Source: CAVUNY01 sp963843535 (GTDB lineage: Bacteria; Chloroflexota; Anaerolineae; Anaerolineales; Anaerolineaceae). Taken from it: 64,000 bases of DNA. Positions within the stretch are counted from its first letter, which is position 1. The number at the start of each line of letters is the position of its first letter. Below, piece after piece: positions 8,001 to 16,546 of the stretch. The notes beneath the pieces are model-generated. The model made no database searches and was not told the origin of the DNA. It saw only the letters and a program-made list of their open reading frames with translations. The stretch lies in the NCBI GenBank assembly GCA_963843535.1, contig CAWJKU010000001.1, forward strand, positions 186,001 to 250,000, written 5' to 3'. The translations under genes and the position numbers were made by a program.

Positions 8001-9431
8001 ATGAAGAATGATGTTCCCAAAACGCTGTTTGATAAAATCTGGGACGCCCACGTGGTCACCCAACCGCCCAATTCGCCCGCGGTTCTGTATATCGATCTGC
8101 ACCTGGTGCACGAGGTTACCTCGCCCCAGGCTTTTTCCGACCTGCGTGAGCGCGGCTTGAAAGTCCGCCGCCCGGACCTGACGGCTGCCACCATCGACCA
8201 CGCCGTACCCACCCGCACCTCGGGCGGGCCGTCAGGCCGCCTGGATTTTGCGGATGAGCTAAACCGCAAGCAGATTCTAGCGATGGAAGAGAACTGCCGC
8301 GATTACGGCATTCCGCTTTTCGGCCTGAAGGATAGCCGCCAGGGGATCGTGCACGTCATCGGCCCCGAGTTGGGCCTGACCCAGCCCGGAAAAACGGTGG
8401 TGTGCGGCGACAGCCACACCGCCACCCACGGCGCGCTGGGCGCTCTGGCCTTTGGGATTGGCACCAGCGAAGTCGAGCACGTTCTGGCGACCCAATGCCT
8501 GCTGCAGCGCCGACCGCAAACGCTCGAGGTGCGCGTCGACGGCGCACTGGCGCCAGGCGTGACCGCCAAGGATATCATCCTGGCGCTGATCGGCCAGATC
8601 GGGGTGGGCGGCGGTACCGGCTGCGTGATCGAATACACCGGTTCGACCATCCGCGCCCTCTCGATGGAAGAGCGCATGACGATCTGCAACATGTCGATCG
8701 AAGCCGGGGCGCGAGCCGGCATGGTGGCTTCTGACGATACTACCTATGAATACCTGGCGGGTCGCCCCTTTGCCCCGCAGGGCGAAGAATGGGAGCGAAG
8801 CGTGGCCCGTTGGCGGAAGCTGCCCACCGATCCCGGCGCAGTGTACGACCGCACGGTCGTGCTGGATGCGTCCCGACTCCAGCCGGTGGTCACCTTTGGC
8901 ACCAATCCCGGGATGGTGCATCCCGATCGAAGGGAAGATCCCTATGCCCGCGGAAGATTTGCCGATCCTGCCAGCCGCAATACGTTTGAAAAAGCACTGG
9001 CGTACATGGGACTGACGCCCGGGGTGGCCCTGGCGGGGCATAAAATTGACGTAGTCTTCATCGGCAGCTGCACCAACGGCCGCATAAGCGATCTGCGCCA
9101 GGCAGCCCGCATGCTGAAAGGCCGCCAGGTGGCCCAGGGTGTGCGCGTGCTGGTGGTTCCCGGTTCGCAGCAGGTCAAGCGCCAGGCTGAGTCCGAAGGG
9201 CTGGACCAGATCTTCAAGGATGCCGGCGCCGAGTGGCGCGAGCCTGGCTGCAGCATGTGCCTGGGCATGAACGGCGATGTGGTCAACCCCGGCCAGTATG
9301 CGGTCAGCACCAGCAACCGCAATTTTGAAGGACGACAGGGACCAGGCAGCCGCACCTTTCTTGCCAGCCCGCTGACTGCTGCCGCTTCGGCGCTGACCGG
9401 GCAGGTCACCGACCCGCGCCGCTTCATCTAA
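8001..9431 (+). CDS. leuC: 3-isopropylmalate dehydratase, large subunit
   Basis: LeuC with LeuD isomerises 2- to 3-isopropylmalate through an aconitase-type [4Fe-4S] cluster. The 476-residue protein starts MKNDVPKTLFDKIWDAHVV. It has GDSHTATHGALGALAFGIG near 134-152 and the three cluster Cys at 357 (CTNGR), 417 and 420 (EPGCSMCLGMN). Length and motifs are complete. GAAGG lies upstream of the ATG. leuD follows after 10 bases, consistent with co-translation of the two subunits. No frameshift is present, unlike leuA. Confidence 0.97.
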   Translation: MKNDVPKTLFDKIWDAHVVTQPPNSPAVLYIDLHLVHEVTSPQAFSDLRERGLKVRRPDLTAATIDHAVPTRTSGGPSGRLDFADELNRKQILAMEENCRDYGIPLFGLKDSRQGIVHVIGPELGLTQPGKTVVCGDSHTATHGALGALAFGIGTSEVEHVLATQCLLQRRPQTLEVRVDGALAPGVTAKDIILALIGQIGVGGGTGCVIEYTGSTIRALSMEERMTICNMSIEAGARAGMVASDDTTYEYLAGRPFAPQGEEWERSVARWRKLPTDPGAVYDRTVVLDASRLQPVVTFGTNPGMVHPDRREDPYARGRFADPASRNTFEKALAYMGLTPGVALAGHKIDVVFIGSCTNGRISDLRQAARMLKGRQVAQGVRVLVVPGSQQVKRQAESEGLDQIFKDAGAEWREPGCSMCLGMNGDVVNPGQYAVSTSNRNFEGRQGPGSRTFLASPLTAAASALTGQVTDPRRFI

Positions 9432-9441
9432 GGAGGCAGCC

Positions 9442-10029
9442 ATGGAACCTTTTCAGACCATTACATCGAAGGTAACGGTGGTGGCGGTGGATAATATCGA
9501 CACCGACCAGATCATCCCAGCCAGGTATTTGAAGGAAACCACCAAAACCGGGCTGGGCGCCGGGTTGTTTTCCAACTGGCGCTACCGGGTCGACGGCACC
9601 CCCAACCCGGATTTTGCCCTCAACAAACCTGAAAATCAGGGCAACCGCATCCTGGTCGCCGGAGATAATTTTGGCTGCGGTTCTTCGCGCGAGCATGCCC
9701 CCTGGGCGCTGATGGATTTCGGTTTTCGTATCGCCATTTCCACCAGCTTCGCGGATATTTTCCGCAATAATTCTCTCAAGAACGGTTTCTTGCCGGTGAT
9801 CGTGACCTCAGACGACTTTAGGACGATGATGGATTTGCTGGCAGCCAACCCCCAGGCGGAGCTGACCATCGACCTGGATGAGCAGGCGGTCGTCTTGCCG
9901 GACGGGCGCGTCCTGGGTTTCCCGATCGATGATTTTTCGAAGACCTGCCTGCTCAAAGGCGTGGACCAGCTTGGCTACCTGCTCGATCTCGACCGCGAGA
10001 TTACCCGCTACGAAAAAATGTTGAAATGA
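9442..10029 (+). CDS. leuD: 3-isopropylmalate dehydratase, small subunit
   Basis: This is the swivel-domain subunit that closes over the LeuC active site. The 195-residue protein has DNIDTDQIIPARYLKET near residue 17 and the NFGCGSSREHAPWAL motif near 75, both diagnostic of LeuD. It matches the longer bacterial form (about 200 residues) rather than the short archaeal type. AAGGAGGCAGCC precedes the ATG. It lies 10 bases after leuC and 53 before leuB. Confidence 0.97.
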   Translation: MEPFQTITSKVTVVAVDNIDTDQIIPARYLKETTKTGLGAGLFSNWRYRVDGTPNPDFALNKPENQGNRILVAGDNFGCGSSREHAPWALMDFGFRIAISTSFADIFRNNSLKNGFLPVIVTSDDFRTMMDLLAANPQAELTIDLDEQAVVLPDGRVLGFPIDDFSKTCLLKGVDQLGYLLDLDREITRYEKMLK

Positions 10030-10082
10030 TCTTTGCTCGCGGCTGAAACTGAAGCCGCGCAACCCAGATGGAGGAGAATGGC

Positions 10083-11141
10083 ATGCAAGCACACATCACC
10101 CTGCTTCCAGGGGACGGTATCGGCCCCGAAGTGGTCGCGGCCGGCCGGGCAGTTCTAGAAGCCGTCGCCAGGAAGGCCGGACACCGGTTTACTTTCATGG
10201 AGTACCTGATCGGCGGCTGCGCAATCGATGCCGAGGGGGCGCCGCTGGCGGATGCCACGCTGCGCGCCTGCCAGGCTTCGCACGCAGTTTTGTTGGGGGC
10301 AGTAGGCGGACCCAAATGGGATGACCCCAATGTCTCGATGCGGCCGGAGCAGGGCTTGCTGGCGCTGCGCAAGGGTCTCGCCGCCTTTGCCAACCTGCGC
10401 CCGGTTAAAACCTATCCGGCACTGGTGGGGGCCTCGCCGCTCAAACCGGAAAGGTTGGCGGGTGTCGACCTGTTAGTGGTGCGCGAATTGACCGGAGGTC
10501 TGTACTTTGGCCAGCCGAAAGGGCGCATGATGGTCGACGGCCGCCGCCGCGGGGTGGATACGATGGAGTATTTCGATGACGAAATTCGCCGCGTGGTGAA
10601 AGTGGCTTTTGATCTGGCACGCGGGCGTCGAAAAAAGCTGACCTCGGTGGATAAGGCCAATGTGCTCGATTCCTCGCGCCTGTGGCGCCAGGTCGCTATC
10701 GAGGTGGCGGCCGAATATCCTGATGTACAGCTGGAGCACATGCTGGTGGATACCGCCGCGATGCGCCTGGTGACCTGGCCGGCCGGGTTCGACGTGATCG
10801 TTACCGAGAATACCTTTGGGGATATTCTTACGGATGAGGCCGCGGTTTTAGGCGGATCGATGGGCGTGCTGCCATCGGCCTCGCTGGGCAGCAGCGGCCC
10901 GGGGTTGTACGAACCCATCCACGGTTCGGCGCCGGATATTGCCGGAAAGGGCATCGCCAACCCGGTGGGTACGATCTTGAGCGTTGCCCTGCTGCTGCGC
11001 TATTCACTCCACCTGGAGGAAGAGGCTCGGGCGATCGAAGCTGCCGTGGAAGCTGTCATCGCTGCAGGACAGGTTACGCCTGACATTGGCGGGTCGTTGA
11101 ATACGCTCCAGGCAACGGAAGCGGTCATTTCCCGGCTTTGA
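10083..11141 (+). CDS. leuB: 3-isopropylmalate dehydrogenase
   Basis: LeuB oxidises and decarboxylates 3-isopropylmalate to 2-oxoisocaproate with NAD+. The 352-residue product begins MQAHITLLPGDGIGPEVVAA. It has VRELTGGLYFGQPKGR near 135-150, DKANVLDSSRLWR and the NTFGDILTDEAAVLGGSMGVLPSAS block that binds metal and NAD. A start at 10068 is in frame, but GGAGGAGAATGGC lies inside that extension at the correct distance from 10083, so 10083 is chosen. It is the last gene of the leu operon. Confidence 0.96.
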   Translation: MQAHITLLPGDGIGPEVVAAGRAVLEAVARKAGHRFTFMEYLIGGCAIDAEGAPLADATLRACQASHAVLLGAVGGPKWDDPNVSMRPEQGLLALRKGLAAFANLRPVKTYPALVGASPLKPERLAGVDLLVVRELTGGLYFGQPKGRMMVDGRRRGVDTMEYFDDEIRRVVKVAFDLARGRRKKLTSVDKANVLDSSRLWRQVAIEVAAEYPDVQLEHMLVDTAAMRLVTWPAGFDVIVTENTFGDILTDEAAVLGGSMGVLPSASLGSSGPGLYEPIHGSAPDIAGKGIANPVGTILSVALLLRYSLHLEEEARAIEAAVEAVIAAGQVTPDIGGSLNTLQATEAVISRL

Positions 11142-11151
11142 TTCTAGATCA

Positions 11152-11181
11152 TTGCCGGATGTGACATTCCTGGAATATAAT
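11152..11181 (+). promoter_or_regulatory. Candidate promoter upstream of pheA
   Basis: TTGCCG (11152-11157) and a consensus TATAAT (11176-11181) are spaced by 18 bases, just after leuB. The transcript would run through the 213-base hairpin repeat before reaching pheA at 11534. No Phe-rich leader peptide was found here. Confidence 0.6.
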
Positions 11182-11210
11182 ACTTATCGTTAGTTCGGAT
11201 TAGCGAGATT

Positions 11211-11423
11211 AACCCATCCCCCAATCCCCCTCACCCCTTCGGGTGCGCTGAAGAGCGTCCCACGGGGAAGGGGGAAAACTAAGAAGTTTGGAGATTTTTA
11301 CTCCGCGAAGCGGAGTAAAAATCTCCAGGAACCTCTTTACACCCCTCCCAATCTGCCCTTCGGCAGCGCGATACGCAAGGTACGCCCGAAGGGCGAGCGC
11401 GTGGGAGAGGCCGGGGGTGGGTC
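11211..11423. repeat. GC-rich dispersed repeat with hairpin core, copy A
   Basis: The segment begins AACCCATCCCCCAATCCCCC and ends GGGGGTGGGT, forming complementary outer ends. Inside lie the perfect hairpin 11290-11326 (GGAGATTTTTACTCCGC, loop GAA, exact complement) and pairs built on CTTCGGG and TACGCAAGG words. The same plan and several shared words (GAAGGGGGAAAA, CGGGTG, CGCAAGG) recur at 17668-17910. It separates leuB from pheA and contains no credible gene. A further small hairpin GCGAGCTTCA/TGAAGCTCGC lies at 11473-11495. Confidence 0.75.
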
Positions 11424-11533
11424 TAAAGAATTCAATTATCCCGAACTCACGTTATTTACTTTGGGAATAACGGCGAGCTTCATGGTGAAGCTCGCAGACG
11501 ACGAACATGCCTGTCAAATTTGGCGAGGAAATT

Positions 11534-12361
11534 ATGCGAGTTGCTTTTCAAGGCGAGCACGGCGCTTATTCGGAAGAAGCTATCCTGGAGCATTACGGCG
11601 TTGGGACGGCAACGACCCCATGCGAAACGTTTGATCTGGTATTTGCCGCCGTGCAAAGCGGTGAGTGCACGCACGGGTTCATTCCGGTGGAAAACTCGCT
11701 CGCCGGCACCATCCACCGCAATTACGACTTGCTGCTCAAGTACGACCTGGTCGTGGTGGGCGAGCACTACCTGCGCGTCTCGCACTGCCTGATCGGCCTG
11801 CCGGGGGCGAGCATCGCAAACCTGCGCCGGGTGATCAGCCATCCTCAGGCTCTGGCCCAGTGCGAATACAACCTGCGCGCGCTGCCTGGTGTCACTGCTG
11901 AACCGGTATATGATACTGCCGGCAGTGTTAAGATGATCAAGGAAATTGGCGATCCAACCGTGGCGGCGTTGGCCTCACGCTGGGCCGCGGAAATTTACGG
12001 CCTGCCGGTGCTGCGCGCTTCGATTGAGGATAACCCCGAAAACTACACCCGTTTTCAAATTATCACCTCGCAGCCGGTCGACCCGGGGCAGGATGCCAAG
12101 ACCTCCATCGTGTTTGCCCTGAACAATCGCCCCAGCGAGCTTTACCGGGCGATGAGCGTGTTTGCCCTGCGCCAGATCGACCTGACCAAGATCGAATCGC
12201 GCCCGCTGGTGGGCAAGCTGTGGGAATACTATTTTTACATCGACTTCACCGGCTCGGTCAATGAGCCGGTCGTCCAACGCGCTTTGGCGAACCTGCAGGA
12301 ATACACCACTTTTTTCAGGATTCTGGGATCGTACCCCCGCCACCGGTGGAGCGAGGGTTGA
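11534..12361 (+). CDS. pheA: Prephenate dehydratase
   Basis: PheA converts prephenate to phenylpyruvate for phenylalanine. The 275-residue protein has the catalytic domain from MRVAFQGEHGAYSEEAIL, with GFIPVENSLAGTIHRNYDLL near 48-70 and the C-terminal part of that domain ENYTRFQII. It ends with an ACT regulatory domain (about 190-275) containing the Phe-binding ESRPLVG motif (KIESRPLVGKLWEYYFYID). It has no fused chorismate mutase; aroH supplies that step. The start at 11534 is chosen over 11507 because GAGGAAATT precedes it and the homologous N-terminus begins there. Confidence 0.95.
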   Translation: MRVAFQGEHGAYSEEAILEHYGVGTATTPCETFDLVFAAVQSGECTHGFIPVENSLAGTIHRNYDLLLKYDLVVVGEHYLRVSHCLIGLPGASIANLRRVISHPQALAQCEYNLRALPGVTAEPVYDTAGSVKMIKEIGDPTVAALASRWAAEIYGLPVLRASIEDNPENYTRFQIITSQPVDPGQDAKTSIVFALNNRPSELYRAMSVFALRQIDLTKIESRPLVGKLWEYYFYIDFTGSVNEPVVQRALANLQEYTTFFRILGSYPRHRWSEG

Positions 12362-12380
12362 TGTCGAGAGGTCGGGGGCG

Positions 12381-13682
12381 ATGAGCGAATATCGTTTTCC
12401 AGAGCGCTTTCTGTGGGGAACGGCGACGGCAGCCCACCAGGTGGAAGGACAAAACGAGAACAACACCTGGTCTGCCTGGGAAAAACTGCCCGGGAAAATT
12501 TATCTTGGCCAGCAAGCCGGCCTGGCCTGCGACTGGTGGGGCGGGCGCTGGCGGGAGGATCTGGATCGCGCCTGCCAGGGTGGGCAAAATGCCCACCGCT
12601 TTTCGGTGGAGTGGAGCCGGGTTCAGCCCACACCGGACCGGTGGGACGACGCTGCGCTCGATTTCTACCGGGAATTGGCCCAAGGGATGGTCGAACGGGG
12701 GATCAAGCCGATGGTCACGCTGCACCATTTCACGGAACCGCTGTGGCTTAGCGAGCGCGGCGGCTGGGAATCAGCAGAGGCTCCGCGCCTGTTTGAGGTC
12801 TTTGTGCGCAGGGTGGCGGCCGCATTAAAGGAGATTACCGACCTGTGGGTGACGCTCAACGAGCCCAATGGGTATGCGGTTTTTGGCTATGTCTTTGGCA
12901 ATTTTCCACCCGGGAAGTCGGATATCGGCGCCTGTTTCCGGGTGATGGCAAATTTACTGCGCGCCCACGCGCTGGCTTACCGCGCCATTCACGAGCTGCA
13001 GCCCCAGGCCAGGGTCGGCCTGGCTTACAGCTACCGGCCTTTTCGCGCTGCGCGCTGGTGGATGCTGCCGGATTGGATTGCTGCCATGTTCTCAAACCAC
13101 CATTTTAATGAGGCCTTTTTTGCTCCCCTGCTGAACGGAAAATTTAATTTCATGCTGCGCCATACCGACATGCCTGAGGTGGTGGGTACGCAGGATTTTT
13201 TAGGTCTGAACTACTACTCAATGGATGACATGCTTTTTTCACCGAACTCGGGGCACATGTTCATGGACCGCCGTTTTCCCAAAGGCGCACAGGTGAGCGG
13301 CACCGGTTTCATCGCCAACCTTCCCGAGGGATTGTTCCGTTCGCTCAAGTGGGCGCAGCGCTTCCGCCTGCCGATCTATATCACCGAGAATGGGATTGAA
13401 GACTGCGCCGATTCCCTGCGCCCGACGTACATCGTCGAACATATTTACCAGATCTGGCGGGCGATAAAGCTTGGCATCCCCATCCTGGGGTATTTCTACT
13501 GGTCGCTGACCGATAATTTCGAATGGGAGCGGGGCTGGAACCAGGGCTTTGGCCTGTGGGGTCTGGACCAGGACACCCAGGAGCGTTTTTGGCGGCCCAG
13601 CGTGGATGTGTATGCGCGCATCTGCCGCACCAATTCCCTGCCCCAGGAATTGCTTGACCAATATGCCAACCTGAAAGGTTGA
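12381..13682 (+). CDS. GH1 family beta-glycosidase
   Basis: This is a glycoside hydrolase family 1 enzyme, likely a cytoplasmic beta-glucosidase or beta-galactosidase. The 433-residue protein begins MSEYRFPERFLWGTATAAHQ, the family's N-terminal signature. It has HRFSVEWSRVQP, the acid/base Glu 161 in TLNEPNGY, and the nucleophile Glu 336 in YITENGIED, then GYFYWSLTDNFEW. No signal peptide is seen. The start at 12381 follows GAGAGGTCGGGGGCG; an in-frame start at 12261 lies inside pheA and is rejected. Substrate cannot be told from sequence. Confidence 0.93.
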   Translation: MSEYRFPERFLWGTATAAHQVEGQNENNTWSAWEKLPGKIYLGQQAGLACDWWGGRWREDLDRACQGGQNAHRFSVEWSRVQPTPDRWDDAALDFYRELAQGMVERGIKPMVTLHHFTEPLWLSERGGWESAEAPRLFEVFVRRVAAALKEITDLWVTLNEPNGYAVFGYVFGNFPPGKSDIGACFRVMANLLRAHALAYRAIHELQPQARVGLAYSYRPFRAARWWMLPDWIAAMFSNHHFNEAFFAPLLNGKFNFMLRHTDMPEVVGTQDFLGLNYYSMDDMLFSPNSGHMFMDRRFPKGAQVSGTGFIANLPEGLFRSLKWAQRFRLPIYITENGIEDCADSLRPTYIVEHIYQIWRAIKLGIPILGYFYWSLTDNFEWERGWNQGFGLWGLDQDTQERFWRPSVDVYARICRTNSLPQELLDQYANLKG

Positions 13683-13758
13683 GTCCGGCGGAATCCAAGG
13701 TTGACTTTCAGTCCAAAAAAAAGCATAATTCTCCAAGAATGTAAGTTGGGAGGAAGCG

Positions 13759-14319
13759 ATGAATTTTATGGTGATCTGCGCCAGCCCGAATAAAGACGGG
13801 TTGACGGCGGCCTGCGCTTCGGCTGCGCTAGAAGGGCTGAAGCAAGCAGGGGCAGCGGCGGAACAGGTATGGCTGAATGAGCAGCAGGTGGGGGTTTGCC
13901 AGGCCTGTGAAAACGGTTGGGGGACCTGCCGTACGGAACATGAATGCCAGGTACAGGACGGATTTCAATCCCTGCACGCCCGTGTTCGCCAGGCGGACGG
14001 CCTGGTGTTGGTGACCCCGGTCTATTGGGGCGAGATGAGCGAATCGTCCAAATCCTTCACCGACCGCTTGCGCCGGTGTGAAGCCAGCCTGGCTGCTGAG
14101 AGCCGCCTGGCAAACAAACCGGTAGTGGCGGTGGCGGCTGCAGGCGGCAGCGGAAATGGGATGATTACCTGCCTGCTTGGTATGGAACGCTGGATCCAGC
14201 ACGTGCGTGCGCGGCCCTTCGATTTGATCCCGGTCAACCGCTGGAGCCGCGAATATAAATTAGAGGCGATCCGCGCTGCATGCGCGGCCTGCGCCACTCA
14301 GCTTCTCGCCGGGACGTAA
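13759..14319 (+). CDS. NADPH-dependent FMN reductase / flavodoxin-like
   Basis: This small flavoprotein of the iron-sulfur flavoprotein and NADPH:FMN reductase fold would carry out cytoplasmic electron transfer or quinone/metal reduction. The 186-residue protein opens MNFMVICASPNKDGLTAACA, a typical FMN phosphate-binding loop, and has VLVTPVYWGEMSESSKSFTDRL, the flavin ring-contact segment. Cys at CQACENGWGTCRTEHEC resembles the Cys cluster of iron-sulfur flavoproteins, but spacing is not clear enough to claim a cluster. GGGAGGAAGCG precedes the ATG. The aldo/keto reductase follows after 27 bases. Confidence 0.85.
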   Translation: MNFMVICASPNKDGLTAACASAALEGLKQAGAAAEQVWLNEQQVGVCQACENGWGTCRTEHECQVQDGFQSLHARVRQADGLVLVTPVYWGEMSESSKSFTDRLRRCEASLAAESRLANKPVVAVAAAGGSGNGMITCLLGMERWIQHVRARPFDLIPVNRWSREYKLEAIRAACAACATQLLAGT

Positions 14320-14346
14320 AAAACTACTTAATCACAGGAGGAAATT

Positions 14347-15348
14347 ATGGAATATCGAAAATTAGGCCGGACCGGCGTGTCGGTCTCCCCGCTAACCCTG
14401 GGTACGATGAATTTTGGCGGTCCAACAGAAAAAGCCGAATCGATTGCTATCATTCACCGCGCATTGGATGCCGGGATTAATTTTATCGACACCTCAAATT
14501 CGTATAATGCTGGTGAGAGCGAGCGCATCGTAGGCGAAGCCCTGCAGCAGTACGGTAAACGCGACCAGATAATCCTGGCGACCAAGGTCTACAACAAAAC
14601 AGGTGAGGGCGTCAATGATAAAGGCCCGACCCGTTTTCACATGATCAAGGCCTGTGAAGATTCACTGCGCCGGTTGCAAACCGATCATATCGACCTGTAC
14701 CAGCTTCACCGACCTCCGCTGGATATGCCGCAGGATGAGACCCTGCGGGCCTTTGATCACCTGGTCTCTTCCGGTAAAGTGACTTACATCGGCAGCTCCA
14801 CATTTCCGGCCTGGTTGATCATGGAAGCCCTGTCGATCAGTGAGCGCTACGGCCTGGCGCGGTATATCAGCGAGCAGCCGCCGTATAACCTGCTCGAACG
14901 GCGCATTGAGAACGACATTGTCCCGCTCTGCCAGCGCTATGGCCTGGCGATTTTACCCTGGTCACCCCTGGCAGGCGGCATTCTCACCGGACGCTATGCC
15001 GAGGATTTGCTGCCGGATGGCTCACGCGCCACCCATTTCGGTAATTTATTCCGCGACCGCATCACCACCCGCGCCCTGCAAGTCGCCCGCCAGGTGGAAG
15101 TAATGGCCAAAGAGCGCAGCCTGACCTCTGCCCAGCTGGCACTGCTGTGGGTCAAAGACCAGCCAGGCGTCACCTCGCCGATTATCGGCCCGCGCACCAT
15201 GGGGCATCTCGAGTCATTCCTGCCTGTGCTGGAGATGAACCTGGCGGAGGCCGACCGGCCACTGTTCGACGCCCTGGTCCATCCGGGGAATGCCGTGGCT
15301 GATTTCTACAACAGCAACGATTGGATGAAAGCCAGGATTTTAGACTAG
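14347..15348 (+). CDS. Aldo/keto reductase
   Basis: This is an NADPH-dependent oxidoreductase with the AKR TIM barrel. The 333-residue protein begins MEYRKLGRTGVSVSPLTLGT. It has the catalytic tetrad regions FIDTSNSYNAGESERIVGEAL (Asp and Tyr, near 48-68), LATKVYNKTGEG (Lys near 80) and LYQLHRPP (His near 121), with GVTSPIIGPRTMGHLE near 278 binding NADP. It is closest in pattern to the AKR11/YajO-like group. AGGAGGAAATT precedes the ATG. It is probably co-transcribed with the flavoprotein upstream. Substrate unknown. Confidence 0.93.
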   Translation: MEYRKLGRTGVSVSPLTLGTMNFGGPTEKAESIAIIHRALDAGINFIDTSNSYNAGESERIVGEALQQYGKRDQIILATKVYNKTGEGVNDKGPTRFHMIKACEDSLRRLQTDHIDLYQLHRPPLDMPQDETLRAFDHLVSSGKVTYIGSSTFPAWLIMEALSISERYGLARYISEQPPYNLLERRIENDIVPLCQRYGLAILPWSPLAGGILTGRYAEDLLPDGSRATHFGNLFRDRITTRALQVARQVEVMAKERSLTSAQLALLWVKDQPGVTSPIIGPRTMGHLESFLPVLEMNLAEADRPLFDALVHPGNAVADFYNSNDWMKARILD

Positions 15349-15356
15349 CTCGCTTA

Positions 15357-15420
15357 TATGATGTTATGGAGTGTTTTTTTGAAATCGCTACGCGATTTCA
15401 AAAAAACACTCGAAGTCATG
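15357..15420. repeat. Long dispersed hairpin, copy 2
   Basis: The arm TATGATGTTATGGAGTGTTT continues into GAAATCGC, which pairs around loop TAC with GCGATTTC and then AAAAAAACACTC. The ends TATGATGTT and TCATG..TTGCG.GGTCCGCG match copy 1 at 3146-3200 while the central stem is different. It lies just after the aldo/keto reductase. Confidence 0.75.
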
Positions 15421-15529
15421 ATTTTGCGTGGTCCGCGCCATCCCTTGCCCGCGGAGCGCACCTGAGCCCAGGGGCATGACCAGCTTTTTTGTAGAATGGG
15501 CATGAAACAGGCCGGAGAGGAGGCCTGGC

Positions 15530-16336
15530 TTGATCAGAATTCGTAAAAACGGCTGGAAGCTATCTATCCTGCCCTTCTTCCTTTTCATTCTCATCCCGCT
15601 GGTGGCGCTGCTGCTGCGCGCGGACCCGGGCATGATCTGGTCTGCCCTACAGGGTGAAACGGTGCGCCAGGCGGTGGCGCTCAGCCTGTCTACATCACTG
15701 GTGACGGTGGTGATCACTTTTACGCTTGGCACACCGGTGGCGTATTACCTGGCCCACCGCCACTACACCTTTCACCGCCTGGTGGATACCCTGATCGAGC
15801 TGCCCACGGTTCTACCCCCGGCAGTGGCGGGGGTGGCCTTGTTGATGGCTTTCGGCCGGTACGGTCTGGTGGGCCAGTGGCTCAACCTGCTGGGTTTCAC
15901 CATTCCCTTTACCTCGCTGGCGGTGATCATGGCCCAGACCTTTATCGCCGCCCCGCTGTACATCAAATCTGCTGCGTTGGGATTTGCCTCTGTGGACTGC
16001 GAATTGCGCAAAGCCGCCGCCATGGACGGCGCCACGCGCTGGCACACCTTCCGCTATATTATGCTGCCGATGTCTTTTTCGGCGGTATTTTCGGGATTGG
16101 TGATGACCTGGGCGCGCGCCCTGGGTGAATTTGGGGCGACGATCATCTTCGCCGGTAACTTCCCCGGGCGGACGCAGACTATGCCCCTGGCGATTTACAT
16201 CGGTTTTGAGCTCGATTTAAACGTTGCCCTGACCCTGGCGGTGATCCTGGTGGCGATCTCCTTCCTGGTGCTGATCCTGGTGAAGTGGGTTCTGCACCAG
16301 GCTGCCCCTTTCAACCCTGAAGATGTTTACGATTGA
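15530..16336 (+). CDS. Molybdate/tungstate-type ABC transporter permease
   Basis: This integral membrane permease resembles ModB, TupB and WtpB. The 268-residue protein has about six hydrophobic segments (near 12-32, 57-79, 90-112, 122-145, 182-205, 230-252). It also has the EAA-type cytoplasmic loop LRKAAAMDGATRWHTFRYIM near 160-180 and the ModB-like ARALGEFGATIIFAGNFPG. The start is a TTG preceded by GAGAGGAGGCC. No periplasmic binding protein or ATPase lies beside it, so partners must be encoded elsewhere. The next gene is a regulator with a binding-protein-like domain, which fits oxyanion transport. Confidence 0.88.
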   Translation: MIRIRKNGWKLSILPFFLFILIPLVALLLRADPGMIWSALQGETVRQAVALSLSTSLVTVVITFTLGTPVAYYLAHRHYTFHRLVDTLIELPTVLPPAVAGVALLMAFGRYGLVGQWLNLLGFTIPFTSLAVIMAQTFIAAPLYIKSAALGFASVDCELRKAAAMDGATRWHTFRYIMLPMSFSAVFSGLVMTWARALGEFGATIIFAGNFPGRTQTMPLAIYIGFELDLNVALTLAVILVAISFLVLILVKWVLHQAAPFNPEDVYD

Positions 16337-16376
16337 CGCCTGCCAGCACGTATCTTAAGATCACCACCCCCTGTGT

Positions 16377-16406
16377 CCCCCGCCTCTCCGGCGGGGGAAT
16401 TTTTTT
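16377..16406 (+). terminator. Intrinsic terminator after the permease gene
   Basis: CCCCCGCC (16377-16384), loop TCTCC and GGCGGGGG (16390-16397) are followed by AATTTTTTT. Confidence 0.85.
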
Positions 16407-16407
16407 A

Positions 16408-16448
16408 ACTGCAGTTAATTGGCCGCAACGCGGCCAATTAACTGCAGT
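16408..16448. repeat. 19-bp perfect hairpin
   Basis: ACTGCAGTTAATTGGCCGC (16408-16426) pairs exactly with its complement at 16430-16448 around loop AAC. It directly follows the permease terminator and has the stem length and three-base loop of the other long hairpins in this window. It could also be an operator or second terminator. Confidence 0.65.
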
Positions 16449-16533
16449 AATTTAGTTTAAAACCTATGTCAATGCCGGAGAAGGTTGATGTAAGATAGCT
16501 CTGACGACGAGTTCTATTTTTATTTATCTCCGC

Positions 16534-16539
16534 TATAAT
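16534..16539 (+). promoter_or_regulatory. -10 box of the GntR/PBP regulator gene
   Basis: A consensus TATAAT ends seven bases before the ATG at 16547, so the transcript would start at or next to the start codon, giving a leaderless mRNA. No good -35 box is seen at the usual spacing. Confidence 0.5.
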
Positions 16540-16546
16540 CATCTTT